Positions 1-7,661 of a stretch of 64,000 nt of DNA are shown one piece after another. The stretch covers positions 1,904,001 through 1,968,000 of the forward strand of contig NZ_CP043506.1 of NCBI RefSeq assembly GCF_008365315.1. The letters run 5' to 3'. The DNA comes from Acetobacter vaccinii (GTDB lineage: Bacteria > Pseudomonadota > Alphaproteobacteria > Acetobacterales > Acetobacteraceae). Position numbers and translations under genes: made by a program. How positions within the stretch are numbered: position 1 is the first letter of the stretch; every line of letters begins with the position of its first letter. The notes below the pieces were generated by a model that was given only the letters and a program-made list of their open reading frames with translations, did no database searches and was not told the origin of the DNA.

Positions 1-892
1 GGCTCAGGCGTGGGTCCGGTGTGCCAGGCACGGCACTGGCAACTTGACGATTTTGAAGGTTGTTGAAGCCCACATAAACATCCTGGCTGCCATAGCTGCA
101 TGCTCCATCAACGCTAAAAGACACCTCCCAGGGGTGGTCTGTCGGGGCAAGGCGCAGGGTAGCGCGCCCACCGCGGCTTTCAAAACCGCCAAGGTGTTTT
201 GATCCAGTGGCTGGGTTGCTGATATTCCCTTGCTGGTCTTGAGATGTCAGGGCGATGGAGCCGTAAAGCCAGTCTTTGAGGATGGTACCATCGGCTGTGC
301 CCGTCACATGGTAGCCATAGCGACTTTCTGCTCCTGCCTCGAATGAGGCATGAGGGCGTGCGCCGGGTTGGCGCGTTGTAATGTCGACCACACCGCCTTC
401 GGCACTCTGCCCGTATAAAGCTGTTTGAGGGCCGCGTAAGAACTGCACGCTCTCGATATCCACAAGGGATTGCATGGCATTGATCGGCAGAACAGGAACA
501 TCATCTATATAAAACGTCGTTGCCGGATGGTAGAGGTCCTGTGCTGAAGTAATGCCCCGTACCGTAATGGCGGGGAAGAGGAAACTGCCTGAATTTTGAA
601 TTTGCAGTCCCGGCAGCACACGGCCCAGGTCATTGGTGTCACGCACCTGTTTCTGGCGCAATTGGCTACTGGTCACAAACTGGCCGCTGGTGCCTGTTTG
701 ATCCAAGCGGCGGGGCTGACGGATACCGACCACATCCACGTGTTCTGGTGTTGATTTTGCGACAGTTTCCTTCTGTTTTGTAACTGTCGTTTCTGCATGA
801 ACAGAACAGGAGACAAGAACACCCCCTGCCATAAGGCTTTTGCAAAGAGTGTGATGCCACCGTGCTGATGTATGATGTGTATGGTAAGGCAT
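1..892 (-). CDS. TonB-dependent outer-membrane receptor, N-terminal part (cut by window edge)
   Basis: Reading the minus strand from the ATG at 892 gives an uninterrupted frame to the window edge (about 297 residues). It starts with an N-terminal hydrophobic stretch typical of a signal peptide (SLMAGGVLVSCSVHA), then a plug domain: a VDVVGIRQ segment, LPGLQIQNSGSF, ITVRGITS, FYIDDVPVL, and VQFLRGPQTALYGQSAEGGV, which is the classical plug signature. Beta-barrel strands follow. The start lies 27 bp after the stop of the upstream ABC gene, so the two are probably co-transcribed with both ABC genes. By family and context it is a ferric-siderophore receptor (the FyuA/FptA position next to YbtPQ/PchHI-like transporters). 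The ligand cannot be told, and the C-terminal end is outside the window. Confidence 0.85.
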   Translation of the reverse strand, partial: MPYHTHHTSARWHHTLCKSLMAGGVLVSCSVHAETTVTKQKETVAKSTPEHVDVVGIRQPRRLDQTGTSGQFVTSSQLRQKQVRDTNDLGRVLPGLQIQNSGSFLFPAITVRGITSAQDLYHPATTFYIDDVPVLPINAMQSLVDIESVQFLRGPQTALYGQSAEGGVVDITTRQPGARPHASFEAGAESRYGYHVTGTADGTILKDWLYGSIALTSQDQQGNISNPATGSKHLGGFESRGGRATLRLAPTDHPWEVSFSVDGACSYGSQDVYVGFNNLQNRQVASAVPGTPDPRLS

Positions 893-918
893 GTCTGGTT
901 GTTCCACGCAAATAGGGT

Positions 919-2676
919 TCAGTTCAGTGGGGCATCGGGGGTTGTCCAGCAGCGTGGCTGCTGTTGAGCGTGCCAGAGCCGGGCATAGGTGTTGGCAGAC
1001 GCCATAAGAGTGTCATGGGGGCCGCGCTCTATAATGCGGCCGTTGTCCATGACCCAGATTTCGTCAACGTCCTGTGCGATCCACAGACGGTGGGCTATTG
1101 TCAGAAGTGTGCGGTCAGGTCCGATATGGTGCAGCGTGCTGCGGATAGCGGCTTCGCTATGTGTATCAAGCTGGGAGGTTGCCTCATCCATCACCACGAT
1201 TGGGGTGTTCATGAGTAGGGCACGTGCAATAGCCAGGCGCTGTTTTTCACCTCCTGAGAGAGTGCTTGCGGCCACCTGAATGTCTGTCATCAGGCCATTG
1301 GGCAGACGTTGGGTAAACGCGTGAGCCTCGGCCTGTTTTAGAGCAGACAGAACCTCAGCATCAGTGGCATCTGGTCGGCCGAGGCGGATATTATCTGCCA
1401 GCGTGCCTTCAAAGAGGTGCACATCCTGCGGCACCAGCGTCATAATATTGCTGAGCGTGTCGTGATGCATGTTGCGCAGGTTAATGCCGCCGATTGTGAC
1501 AGCCCCGGCACCAACATCCTGCAGGCGAAGAGCTAGATGGGCGAGCGTTGTTTTGCCAGAGCCTGAGACACCAACAAGGGCGATTTTTCTGCCTTGTCGT
1601 ATGGTCGCGTCAATGGCTGCAAGGCCGCCGTGCATGGGGTATTCTGCATCAAATGTTGCAGATACATTTGAAAACCTGATTTCAAAGTCATCAGGTTTTG
1701 ATGCGTGCTTGGGGTCCTCTAGAGTGGGCCGCGCCATAATCTGGCTTATACGTTGGAGCGTATTTCTGGCAAAGCGCAGGCCTGCAATCTGGCCTGCCAG
1801 ATCGGTGATGCATCGGCTGAAGCGATAGGCCAGAATAAGAGCAGCAAAAGCAGACCCTACGGAAATGTCCTGTTTCTGGAAGCCCAGAACAATAACGAGA
1901 ATAGCCAGTGCCATGCCAGTCTGCGCGGCAAGGGCGTAGCCTATAATGGCGGGAGCAGGAGCGACTTCCAGCGCCATTTGTGCGGCTTTTAACTGGTGGG
2001 TTGCAGTCTGCGCACGGGCATATATTTGCCCGTGAGGGTCCAGAAAGCGGATTTCATGAGCGCCTTCCAGAAGGGTGAGTGAGGCCTCGGCATAGGTTTC
2101 CTGGGCAGAGGCCAGTCCTGCATCGGCTTTGTCCAGCAAGCGGAATGCAAAGAGCATCATACCGACAACAGCGGGCAAGCTGAGCAGGAGGATGATGGCC
2201 GCCAAGCCTGAGACATATGCAACCAGAACAAGAAGCAGCAGGGGCAAAGCCATGCCAGGAATGACCATGCCCCACAGGTGGGTAAAAATATCCTGCACGG
2301 CAGAAAAGCGGGTTGTCATCAACTCCAGCAATTTGGCGCGCTGGTCTGGTAACTGCCGCTGTGCTGGCAAACGAACCAGGTGATCAAGCAGGTCCAGCCT
2401 GATTTGAGCCATGGTCCGGTAGGTGCCGGTAAAGTCTTTGACCAACCCCTGTGCGCGAAACAGCGATTGCAGGCCAAAAATACTGGCCAGAGCAAGCAGG
2501 AGAGTGAGGGCAAGTCCCACACTGTCGTGTCCCGTAGCCATCCACTGGACGCTGGCGAGCAACAGACCATAGGCCGCAGCTTCAGTTACCGAAGAGGCAA
2601 GTCCGTAGGCAAGTCCGGCCCGCAAGGCAGGGTCAGCCATGAGGTTGCGTCTCAGAAGAGCATAATAGCCCGTCAT
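919..2676 (-). CDS. ABC transporter, fused membrane and ATPase domains (YbtP/YbtQ-like, second of pair)
   Basis: 585 residues. The N-terminal ~310 residues hold about six hydrophobic helices (ABC type-1 exporter fold). The C-terminal nucleotide-binding domain has Walker A GVSGSGKT, signature LSGGEKQRLAIARALL and Walker B/D-loop VVMDEATSQLD. The gene overlaps the preceding ABC gene by ATGA (2673-2676), so the products probably form a heterodimer. Pairs of such fused half-transporters next to an AraC regulator and a TonB receptor are the arrangement of yersiniabactin (YbtP/YbtQ, YbtA, FyuA) and pyochelin (PchH/PchI, PchR, FptA) uptake. In the yersiniabactin case these exporter-like proteins import the ferric siderophore. 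Import here is inferred from context, since no siderophore biosynthesis gene is in the window; export cannot be ruled out. Confidence 0.85.
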   Translation of the reverse strand: MTGYYALLRRNLMADPALRAGLAYGLASSVTEAAAYGLLLASVQWMATGHDSVGLALTLLLALASIFGLQSLFRAQGLVKDFTGTYRTMAQIRLDLLDHLVRLPAQRQLPDQRAKLLELMTTRFSAVQDIFTHLWGMVIPGMALPLLLLVLVAYVSGLAAIILLLSLPAVVGMMLFAFRLLDKADAGLASAQETYAEASLTLLEGAHEIRFLDPHGQIYARAQTATHQLKAAQMALEVAPAPAIIGYALAAQTGMALAILVIVLGFQKQDISVGSAFAALILAYRFSRCITDLAGQIAGLRFARNTLQRISQIMARPTLEDPKHASKPDDFEIRFSNVSATFDAEYPMHGGLAAIDATIRQGRKIALVGVSGSGKTTLAHLALRLQDVGAGAVTIGGINLRNMHHDTLSNIMTLVPQDVHLFEGTLADNIRLGRPDATDAEVLSALKQAEAHAFTQRLPNGLMTDIQVAASTLSGGEKQRLAIARALLMNTPIVVMDEATSQLDTHSEAAIRSTLHHIGPDRTLLTIAHRLWIAQDVDEIWVMDNGRIIERGPHDTLMASANTYARLWHAQQQPRCWTTPDAPLN

Positions 2677-4442
2677 GGCATGGCTCCATAGGCAAATTGA
2701 TGCTGGGCATAGGTTTGGTAAAGTATTGAATTTTTCAAAAGGTCTTCGTGCTTGCCTAAAGACGTGACTCGTCCGTGCTCCATGACAGCAATCTGTGCAG
2801 CATCCCGCACAGTAACAAGCCGATGAGCCACAATAAGAACTGTCCGGCCCTTAAGAGCGCGGGCTAGAGCCTGCTGGATATGGAACTCACGCTCTGGATC
2901 AATAAAAGCTGTTGGTTCATCAAGCAGAATGACAGGGGCTTGACTGATCAGGACGCGGGCAATGGCCAGACGCTGGCGCTCACCACCGGAAAGATAAGCA
3001 CCATTGCGCCCGATAGAGCCGTCCAGACCGAAGCGGTTTATACAGGTTGTGAGATCACAGGTTGCCAGAACATCAGTTATTTCACTGACTGTAAGGTCTG
3101 GTTGTGACAGGCGCAGGTTGTCAGCAAGGGAGCGCCCGAGAAGGAATGGCTGCTGGAACACAGGACAAACCAGACGGCCCATAGCGTGTGGCGCAAGGTT
3201 GGCAAGGTCGGTGCCCCCAATGAGCACCCGCCCCGTGGTTGGCTTCAGGCTGCCTGCTGCAAGCTGTAGAACTGTACTTTTGCCCGCACCACTGGGGCCG
3301 ACAATGCCGGTAACCTGCCCGGCAGGGCATGTCAGTGAGAAGGCACTCAGAATGTCACCACGATCAGAGCGTTCGAGCGTGATGTTTTCAAACACAACAT
3401 CATATTGCTTGTCTGCTGGTGCCTGAAATGGCTGGGGGGCTGTTTGCTGCGCTCCTTCAGCCTGTAACTCTTGCAGGCGCCTGAGCGTCGCCTGCAAGCG
3501 TGGGAGTGTGCTGGAAACAAACATCAGGCGCTGCAGGGGAGCCATCAGCCCCATTCCGAGCAGAATGGTAAAGAGAGCATCAGGCAGGCTGAGACGGTGG
3601 GAGGCATGTAAGAGCATGGCGCACGGCAGCACCAGCAGCAGGTTTGTGCCCACGCATGTAAAGAGCATGACATAGGCGCGCCGAGAGCGGCGTGTCATGT
3701 CACACGCCAGATTGGCAGCCTCTTGCAAAGAGCGTGTCAGAGGGGGCAGAGAACTGGGCGGACGATTAAAAACCTTGAGCGTGATCAGCCCTGCAAGGCA
3801 GGCCATAATGTTCTGGTTTATTCTCAGGTCCGCCAGATACCAGGCTCGTCCATTGCTGGATGCCACACGACCGACCTGTCGCCATGCCCAAACGGCAACG
3901 GGAAGCAGCCCGATACTGGCGATGGCCATGATGGGAGAAATAATTGTCAGAAAAACAAGGCTGACTAGAACAGTAACAAGGCAGACAATGGCATCTGGCA
4001 ACGTATGGGCAATAGCGGTTTCGAACGCGGCACTGTCGTCTGTTGTCAGTTTTTTGAGCGTTGCGGCATGACGGCTGACATAAAAAGAGGGTAGATGCTG
4101 TGTAAGCTTTAAAATAGCATTGCGCAGGTCGCCCACGATATCAAATGCCAATGTGTGGCAAAAAACAGATGTCGCACCCTGACATAGAAAGGGCAGAAAA
4201 ATAGCAGGGAGCAGGAGGAGCGCTGTCCGGGTTGCCTGTGGTGTTGAAAGAGCATGGAAAAGCTGGTTCAGCACAACAAGGGGGGCCAGTGTGCTCAGGG
4301 CTGTCAGGGCTGCAAAAAGGACTGCCAGTTGCAGGCGTGGTCTATAACGCGCGGCAAGAGCAGCAAGGCCTAGCAGGTCTGATGAAGAGGGCATGGCAGG
4401 GCTTTGATCTGTTCCGGTGTGTGGGCCGAGGTCCTCTGTCAT
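2673..4442 (-). CDS. ABC transporter, fused membrane and ATPase domains (YbtP/YbtQ-like, first of pair)
   Basis: 589 residues and the first gene of the minus-strand uptake operon. Six hydrophobic segments lie between about residues 35 and 320. The ATPase domain follows, with Walker A GPSGAGKS at 382-389, signature LSGGERQRLAIARVL and Walker B VILLDEPTAFID. It overlaps the next ABC gene by 4 bp, and the TonB receptor follows, giving a three-gene operon. The 5' end faces the AraC-type regulator across about 100 bp that contains a Fur-like box. The role is probably one half of a heterodimeric inner-membrane transporter for a ferric siderophore. The AraC gene reads outward on the other strand, which fits control of this operon by iron together with bound siderophore. 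Confidence 0.85.
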   Translation of the reverse strand: MTEDLGPHTGTDQSPAMPSSSDLLGLAALAARYRPRLQLAVLFAALTALSTLAPLVVLNQLFHALSTPQATRTALLLLPAIFLPFLCQGATSVFCHTLAFDIVGDLRNAILKLTQHLPSFYVSRHAATLKKLTTDDSAAFETAIAHTLPDAIVCLVTVLVSLVFLTIISPIMAIASIGLLPVAVWAWRQVGRVASSNGRAWYLADLRINQNIMACLAGLITLKVFNRPPSSLPPLTRSLQEAANLACDMTRRSRRAYVMLFTCVGTNLLLVLPCAMLLHASHRLSLPDALFTILLGMGLMAPLQRLMFVSSTLPRLQATLRRLQELQAEGAQQTAPQPFQAPADKQYDVVFENITLERSDRGDILSAFSLTCPAGQVTGIVGPSGAGKSTVLQLAAGSLKPTTGRVLIGGTDLANLAPHAMGRLVCPVFQQPFLLGRSLADNLRLSQPDLTVSEITDVLATCDLTTCINRFGLDGSIGRNGAYLSGGERQRLAIARVLISQAPVILLDEPTAFIDPEREFHIQQALARALKGRTVLIVAHRLVTVRDAAQIAVMEHGRVTSLGKHEDLLKNSILYQTYAQHQFAYGAMP

Positions 4443-4505
4443 GATCTGGGAAAAAAGATCCCGCCACCGCGATCGAACCAGACTGTTGCGATCCGGTCCT
4501 GTAAT

Positions 4506-4520
4506 TGATAATCATTCTTA
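4506..4520. promoter_or_regulatory. candidate Fur box between the ABC operon and the AraC gene
   Basis: TGATAATCATTCTTA fits the 7-1-7 Fur pattern TGATAATnATTATCA: the left arm is perfect and the right arm matches at 5 of 7 positions. It lies in the short divergent intergenic region, where iron-dependent repression of both directions would be expected. It also argues against the longest AraC reading frame, whose TTG start at 4505 would place this site inside the gene. Confidence 0.55.
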
Positions 4521-4549
4521 TTATTTTCATTCATGGAGCCATGACGCTC

Positions 4550-5542
4550 ATGTCCGTAGAGATTTCGTCGCGCGTGTCGCGCACTCACATGAGGCAAGCG
4601 GGCTCGTTTTCTCCGTCTTATTATAAAGACGTCAACAGCCTGGGCCGTGAGGCGGCTTTGCAAGGCACAATGCGGACATTCCGACTAAGAGAAGGGTTGG
4701 AACTGGGAGTGTTCGACCTGTATGCCCGAAGAGATTTTACAGGGACATTTACGGCTCCTCCTCAACTCGTCATTGTGCTGATTACAGAGGGGCAGGCTTA
4801 CGGCACATTCCGGCATTATGCAGACAAAGCGGCCTCCCCACGTTTGTGCTATCAAACAGGAGAAGTCATAGTCGCATGCAATCAGGCGTCAGGAGAAACA
4901 ACCTTCTCCCTTACGGCAGGGCAAAAACTGAGCGGTCTGGAACTAAGGGTTAGTTTTGAACTGTTGGAGCAGCTAACGCCCAATTTTCTTGCAAGGGCAG
5001 GGGCTTACCACCACCCAGTTCAGATCATCGGGAAAGCCGCAGGTTGGATGACGCGCCTGTCGCGGACTCTTACACTCGGGTCAACCGCACGCACATTACG
5101 GACAGCCGCAGCAGATGGCAGGCGTTCGCTCATGCTGGAGGGGTTCTCACTCTGTCTGCTTGATGAGGTTCTGGAAGCGTTTGAAGACAATAAGGACCAG
5201 ACCTCATGGCGTCAGGTCGGGCGTTATGAAACCTGTGTGCGGGAAGCCGCTGCCTTGCTGACCACACATCTGGCCGAGCCCTGGACCATCAAGCTGTTGG
5301 CCCAACGTGTCGGACTGTCTGAAAAACGGCTGAAAGACGGGTTTCGGAAGTATTATCAAACAGGCCCATATGGGTTTTTGCAAAAGTTGCGTATGGATCA
5401 CGCCAAGTCTTTGCTGGCAGGTCATACGATGAGTGTGACCGATGTGGCTCTACAGGTTGGATACTCAAACAGTTCACATTTTTCAAAACTTTTTAAACGC
5501 AGCTTTGGTGTCAGTCCTTCTCAAATACCTAAGGACATCTAG
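4550..5542 (+). CDS. AraC-family transcriptional regulator (PchR/YbtA-like)
   Basis: About 330 residues from the ATG at 4550, which is preceded by GGAG at 4535-4538. A further in-frame ATG at 4541 lies too close to that ribosome site. The C-terminal ~85 residues are a double helix-turn-helix AraC domain: IKLLAQRVGLSEKRLKDGF, then VTDVALQVGYSNSSHFSKLF and a final GVSPSQ. The N-terminal ~230 residues are a ligand-binding region without a conserved metabolic signature, as in siderophore-responsive members of the family. It is divergent from the ABC/TonB-receptor operon, so it most likely activates that operon when siderophore is present and represses or activates itself, as PchR and YbtA do. The effector is unknown. 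Confidence 0.88.
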   Translation: MSVEISSRVSRTHMRQAGSFSPSYYKDVNSLGREAALQGTMRTFRLREGLELGVFDLYARRDFTGTFTAPPQLVIVLITEGQAYGTFRHYADKAASPRLCYQTGEVIVACNQASGETTFSLTAGQKLSGLELRVSFELLEQLTPNFLARAGAYHHPVQIIGKAAGWMTRLSRTLTLGSTARTLRTAAADGRRSLMLEGFSLCLLDEVLEAFEDNKDQTSWRQVGRYETCVREAAALLTTHLAEPWTIKLLAQRVGLSEKRLKDGFRKYYQTGPYGFLQKLRMDHAKSLLAGHTMSVTDVALQVGYSNSSHFSKLFKRSFGVSPSQIPKDI

Positions 5543-5554
5543 CCGGTCAGGAGG

Positions 5555-6067
5555 TCATGGCTTTGGCGCGCTGCTGTTTCTGGCAGCCAGCATAAACTGG
5601 TCCAGGCCGGCATTCATCGCAACCTGGAACGCATCGAGCGTCTCGGCGCTGACATAGTGCTCCAGCCCTTCGGCATCAATACGTGCATATTCAGGGCTGA
5701 CACCTAGAGCCAGCAGGAATGCTTCCACAATTCTGTGGCGGGCGCGGACCGTTTCAGCCATCTCCCGGCCTGCCAGGGTCAGAAAAACACCACGGTACGG
5801 CTTGCGGGCGACAAGCCCTTCTTCTGCAAGCCGGCTCAGCATTTTGGCAACTGTTGGCTGGGCCACTCCAAGCCGCTCTGCCAAATCAACCTGGCGGGCT
5901 TCCTGGTCTTCATCCAGCAGGTCGGCAATCAGTTCCACATAATCTTCAACCAGAGCATTCTGTCTGGCAGCACGGTTGGCTCGGAACCCTTCGGAATGTG
6001 TTTCGGCATCTGGCAGCGTATCAGGCGTGTTCTTGCGGGACACATGCTGTTTTGTCGCGGTGCTCAT
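5555..6067 (-). CDS. mntR: manganese-responsive regulator MntR (DtxR family)
   Basis: 170 residues. After a ~30-residue N-terminal extension comes a DtxR-type winged helix ([55 protein letters not shown]), then a dimerisation/metal region with [31 protein letters not shown]. There is no C-terminal SH3-like domain, which matches the short E. coli-type MntR. It is divergent from mntH with a 175-bp spacer holding inverted repeats, the standard arrangement for Mn-dependent repression of mntH. The stop lies 12 bp from the convergent AraC gene, with no obvious terminator between. Confidence 0.9.
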   Translation of the reverse strand: MSTATKQHVSRKNTPDTLPDAETHSEGFRANRAARQNALVEDYVELIADLLDEDQEARQVDLAERLGVAQPTVAKMLSRLAEEGLVARKPYRGVFLTLAGREMAETVRARHRIVEAFLLALGVSPEYARIDAEGLEHYVSAETLDAFQVAMNAGLDQFMLAARNSSAPKP

Positions 6068-6123
6068 AGGCCTGACACTTCCATATCATGTTGTGGCGGA
6101 AGGATTATTCCAGAAGGAATACT

Positions 6124-6141
6124 ATATTCTGTATTGAATAT
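6124..6141. promoter_or_regulatory. inverted repeat in the mntR-mntH intergenic region
   Basis: ATATTC and GAATAT arms flank a 6-bp spacer on the mntR-proximal side of the divergent region. It may be a regulator site or part of the mntR promoter. It does not match the enterobacterial MntR consensus closely, so the assignment is tentative. Confidence 0.3.
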
Positions 6142-6194
6142 CATGATCGGGAGAATATGGAAACTGCGGGCACGGTAAATTGCATAAGCTTTCT

Positions 6195-6215
6195 AATATA
6201 GCATATTGCATATTT
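6195..6215. promoter_or_regulatory. candidate MntR operator upstream of mntH
   Basis: AATATAGCA and TGCATATTT arms with a 3-bp centre form an imperfect palindrome 28 bp upstream of the mntH start. The ATAGC core resembles the ACATAGC half-site of enterobacterial MntR boxes. The location is right for repression of mntH by the divergently encoded MntR; the match itself is partial. Confidence 0.4.
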
Positions 6216-6242
6216 GAGAGGGATACGATTAACTGCTGAACA

Positions 6243-7616
6243 ATGACCCATCCTGCCCCTGCCAATAAGCCTGATTCCACCGTAAAGAATGCGCCCTGGC
6301 GCTTTGCCAAGCCCACTGAGGGCGATAGCAATAGCCTGCCGGAGGTTTTTGCCAGCGTGCGGCTTCCGTCTGCCGATGCCTCCTGGTTCCGGCGCTTTCT
6401 GGCCTTTGTCGGGCCAGGCTATATGGTCTCGGTCGGGTATATGGACCCCGGTAACTGGGCGACAGACCTGCAAGGGGGCGCGCAGTTTGGGTACACGCTG
6501 CTGACTGTCATTATGCTGTCAAACCTGATGGCAATTTTGCTGCAAGCCCTTTCGGCGCGGCTAGGCATAGCCACAGGGCGGGATCTGGCGCAGGCGTGCC
6601 GTGACCATTTTCCGCCTGTTGTAAACATCATGCTCTGGCTGGCCTGTGAACTGGCGATTATTGCCTGTGATCTGGCTGAGGTCATAGGCACAGCCGTGGC
6701 GCTACAACTGCTCTTTGGCATACCGCTGCTGGCTGGTGCCTGCCTTTCGGTGCTGGATGCCTTTATCGTCCTGTTTTTAATGAACAGGGGGTTCCGTTAT
6801 CTGGAAGCCTTTATCATCGGCCTGCTTAGCATTATTGCTCTGTGTTTTGCGGTTCAGGTTGTTGCTGCGGCTCCGCCATTGGCTGGGATAATGAAGGGTT
6901 TTCTTCCTTCGTCCGAGATCGTGACCAATAGCAAGATGCTCTATATCGCAATTGGTATTATCGGGGCGACGGTCATGCCTCATAATTTGTATCTGCACTC
7001 TTCCATCGTGCAGACCCGTGCTTTTGCTCCGACATCCACCGGACGGCGCGAGGCCATCCGCTGGGCCACATGGGACAGCACCATTGCCTTGATGCTGGCC
7101 TTGTTCATTAATGCCGCTATTCTTATTGTTTCAGCCGCAGCTTTTCATACAACAGGCCATCAGGATGTTGCGGAAATAGAGGACGCATATCGTTTGCTGT
7201 CGCCCATTCTGGGGCTGGGCATTGCGTCCACATTGTTTGCTGTGGCCCTTCTGGCGGCAGGGACTAACTCGACCATTACTGGCACGCTGGCAGGCCAGAT
7301 TATTATGGAAGGGTTCTTACGCCTGCGTATCCCACATTGGGCGCGCCGCCTGCTGACACGTGGGCTGGCAATTATACCGGTTGTTGCGGTGACAGCTCTT
7401 TATGGCAGTAGCGGCGTTGGGCAACTTCTGTTGTTCAGCCAGGTTATTTTGTCGATGCAACTGCCCTTTGCTGTAATCCCGCTGGTTTTGTTTGTTTCTG
7501 ACCGCCGGAAAATGGGCGAGTTCGTTATCTCCCGCAAACTGGCAGCTCTGTCATGGACTGTGGCGGCTGTCATTCTGGTTCTTAATTTCAAACTGCTTTT
7601 CGATACCCTTTTCTGA
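6243..7616 (+). CDS. mntH: manganese/divalent-metal proton symporter MntH (Nramp)
   Basis: 457 residues with about eleven hydrophobic helices. Both Nramp metal-site signatures are present: MDPGNWATD in helix 1 and [15 protein letters not shown] in helix 6. The transport-signature region [18 protein letters not shown] follows later. The role is proton-coupled import of Mn2+ (also Fe2+ in the family) across the inner membrane. The ATG at 6243 has no strong ribosome site, but the distance to the DPGN motif is normal for the family. It is divergent from mntR, and a TonB receptor follows after 45 bp in the same direction. Confidence 0.93.
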   Translation: MTHPAPANKPDSTVKNAPWRFAKPTEGDSNSLPEVFASVRLPSADASWFRRFLAFVGPGYMVSVGYMDPGNWATDLQGGAQFGYTLLTVIMLSNLMAILLQALSARLGIATGRDLAQACRDHFPPVVNIMLWLACELAIIACDLAEVIGTAVALQLLFGIPLLAGACLSVLDAFIVLFLMNRGFRYLEAFIIGLLSIIALCFAVQVVAAAPPLAGIMKGFLPSSEIVTNSKMLYIAIGIIGATVMPHNLYLHSSIVQTRAFAPTSTGRREAIRWATWDSTIALMLALFINAAILIVSAAAFHTTGHQDVAEIEDAYRLLSPILGLGIASTLFAVALLAAGTNSTITGTLAGQIIMEGFLRLRIPHWARRLLTRGLAIIPVVAVTALYGSSGVGQLLLFSQVILSMQLPFAVIPLVLFVSDRRKMGEFVISRKLAALSWTVAAVILVLNFKLLFDTLF

Positions 7617-7661
7617 CATCAACCTGCCTGAGGGCCTCTTACAGAGAAGAAGCACGCGCTT

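Noticed and set aside
4505..4549. Extended AraC start at TTG 4505
   Set aside because: Would put the Fur-like box inside the coding region; a better-placed ribosome site supports ATG 4550.
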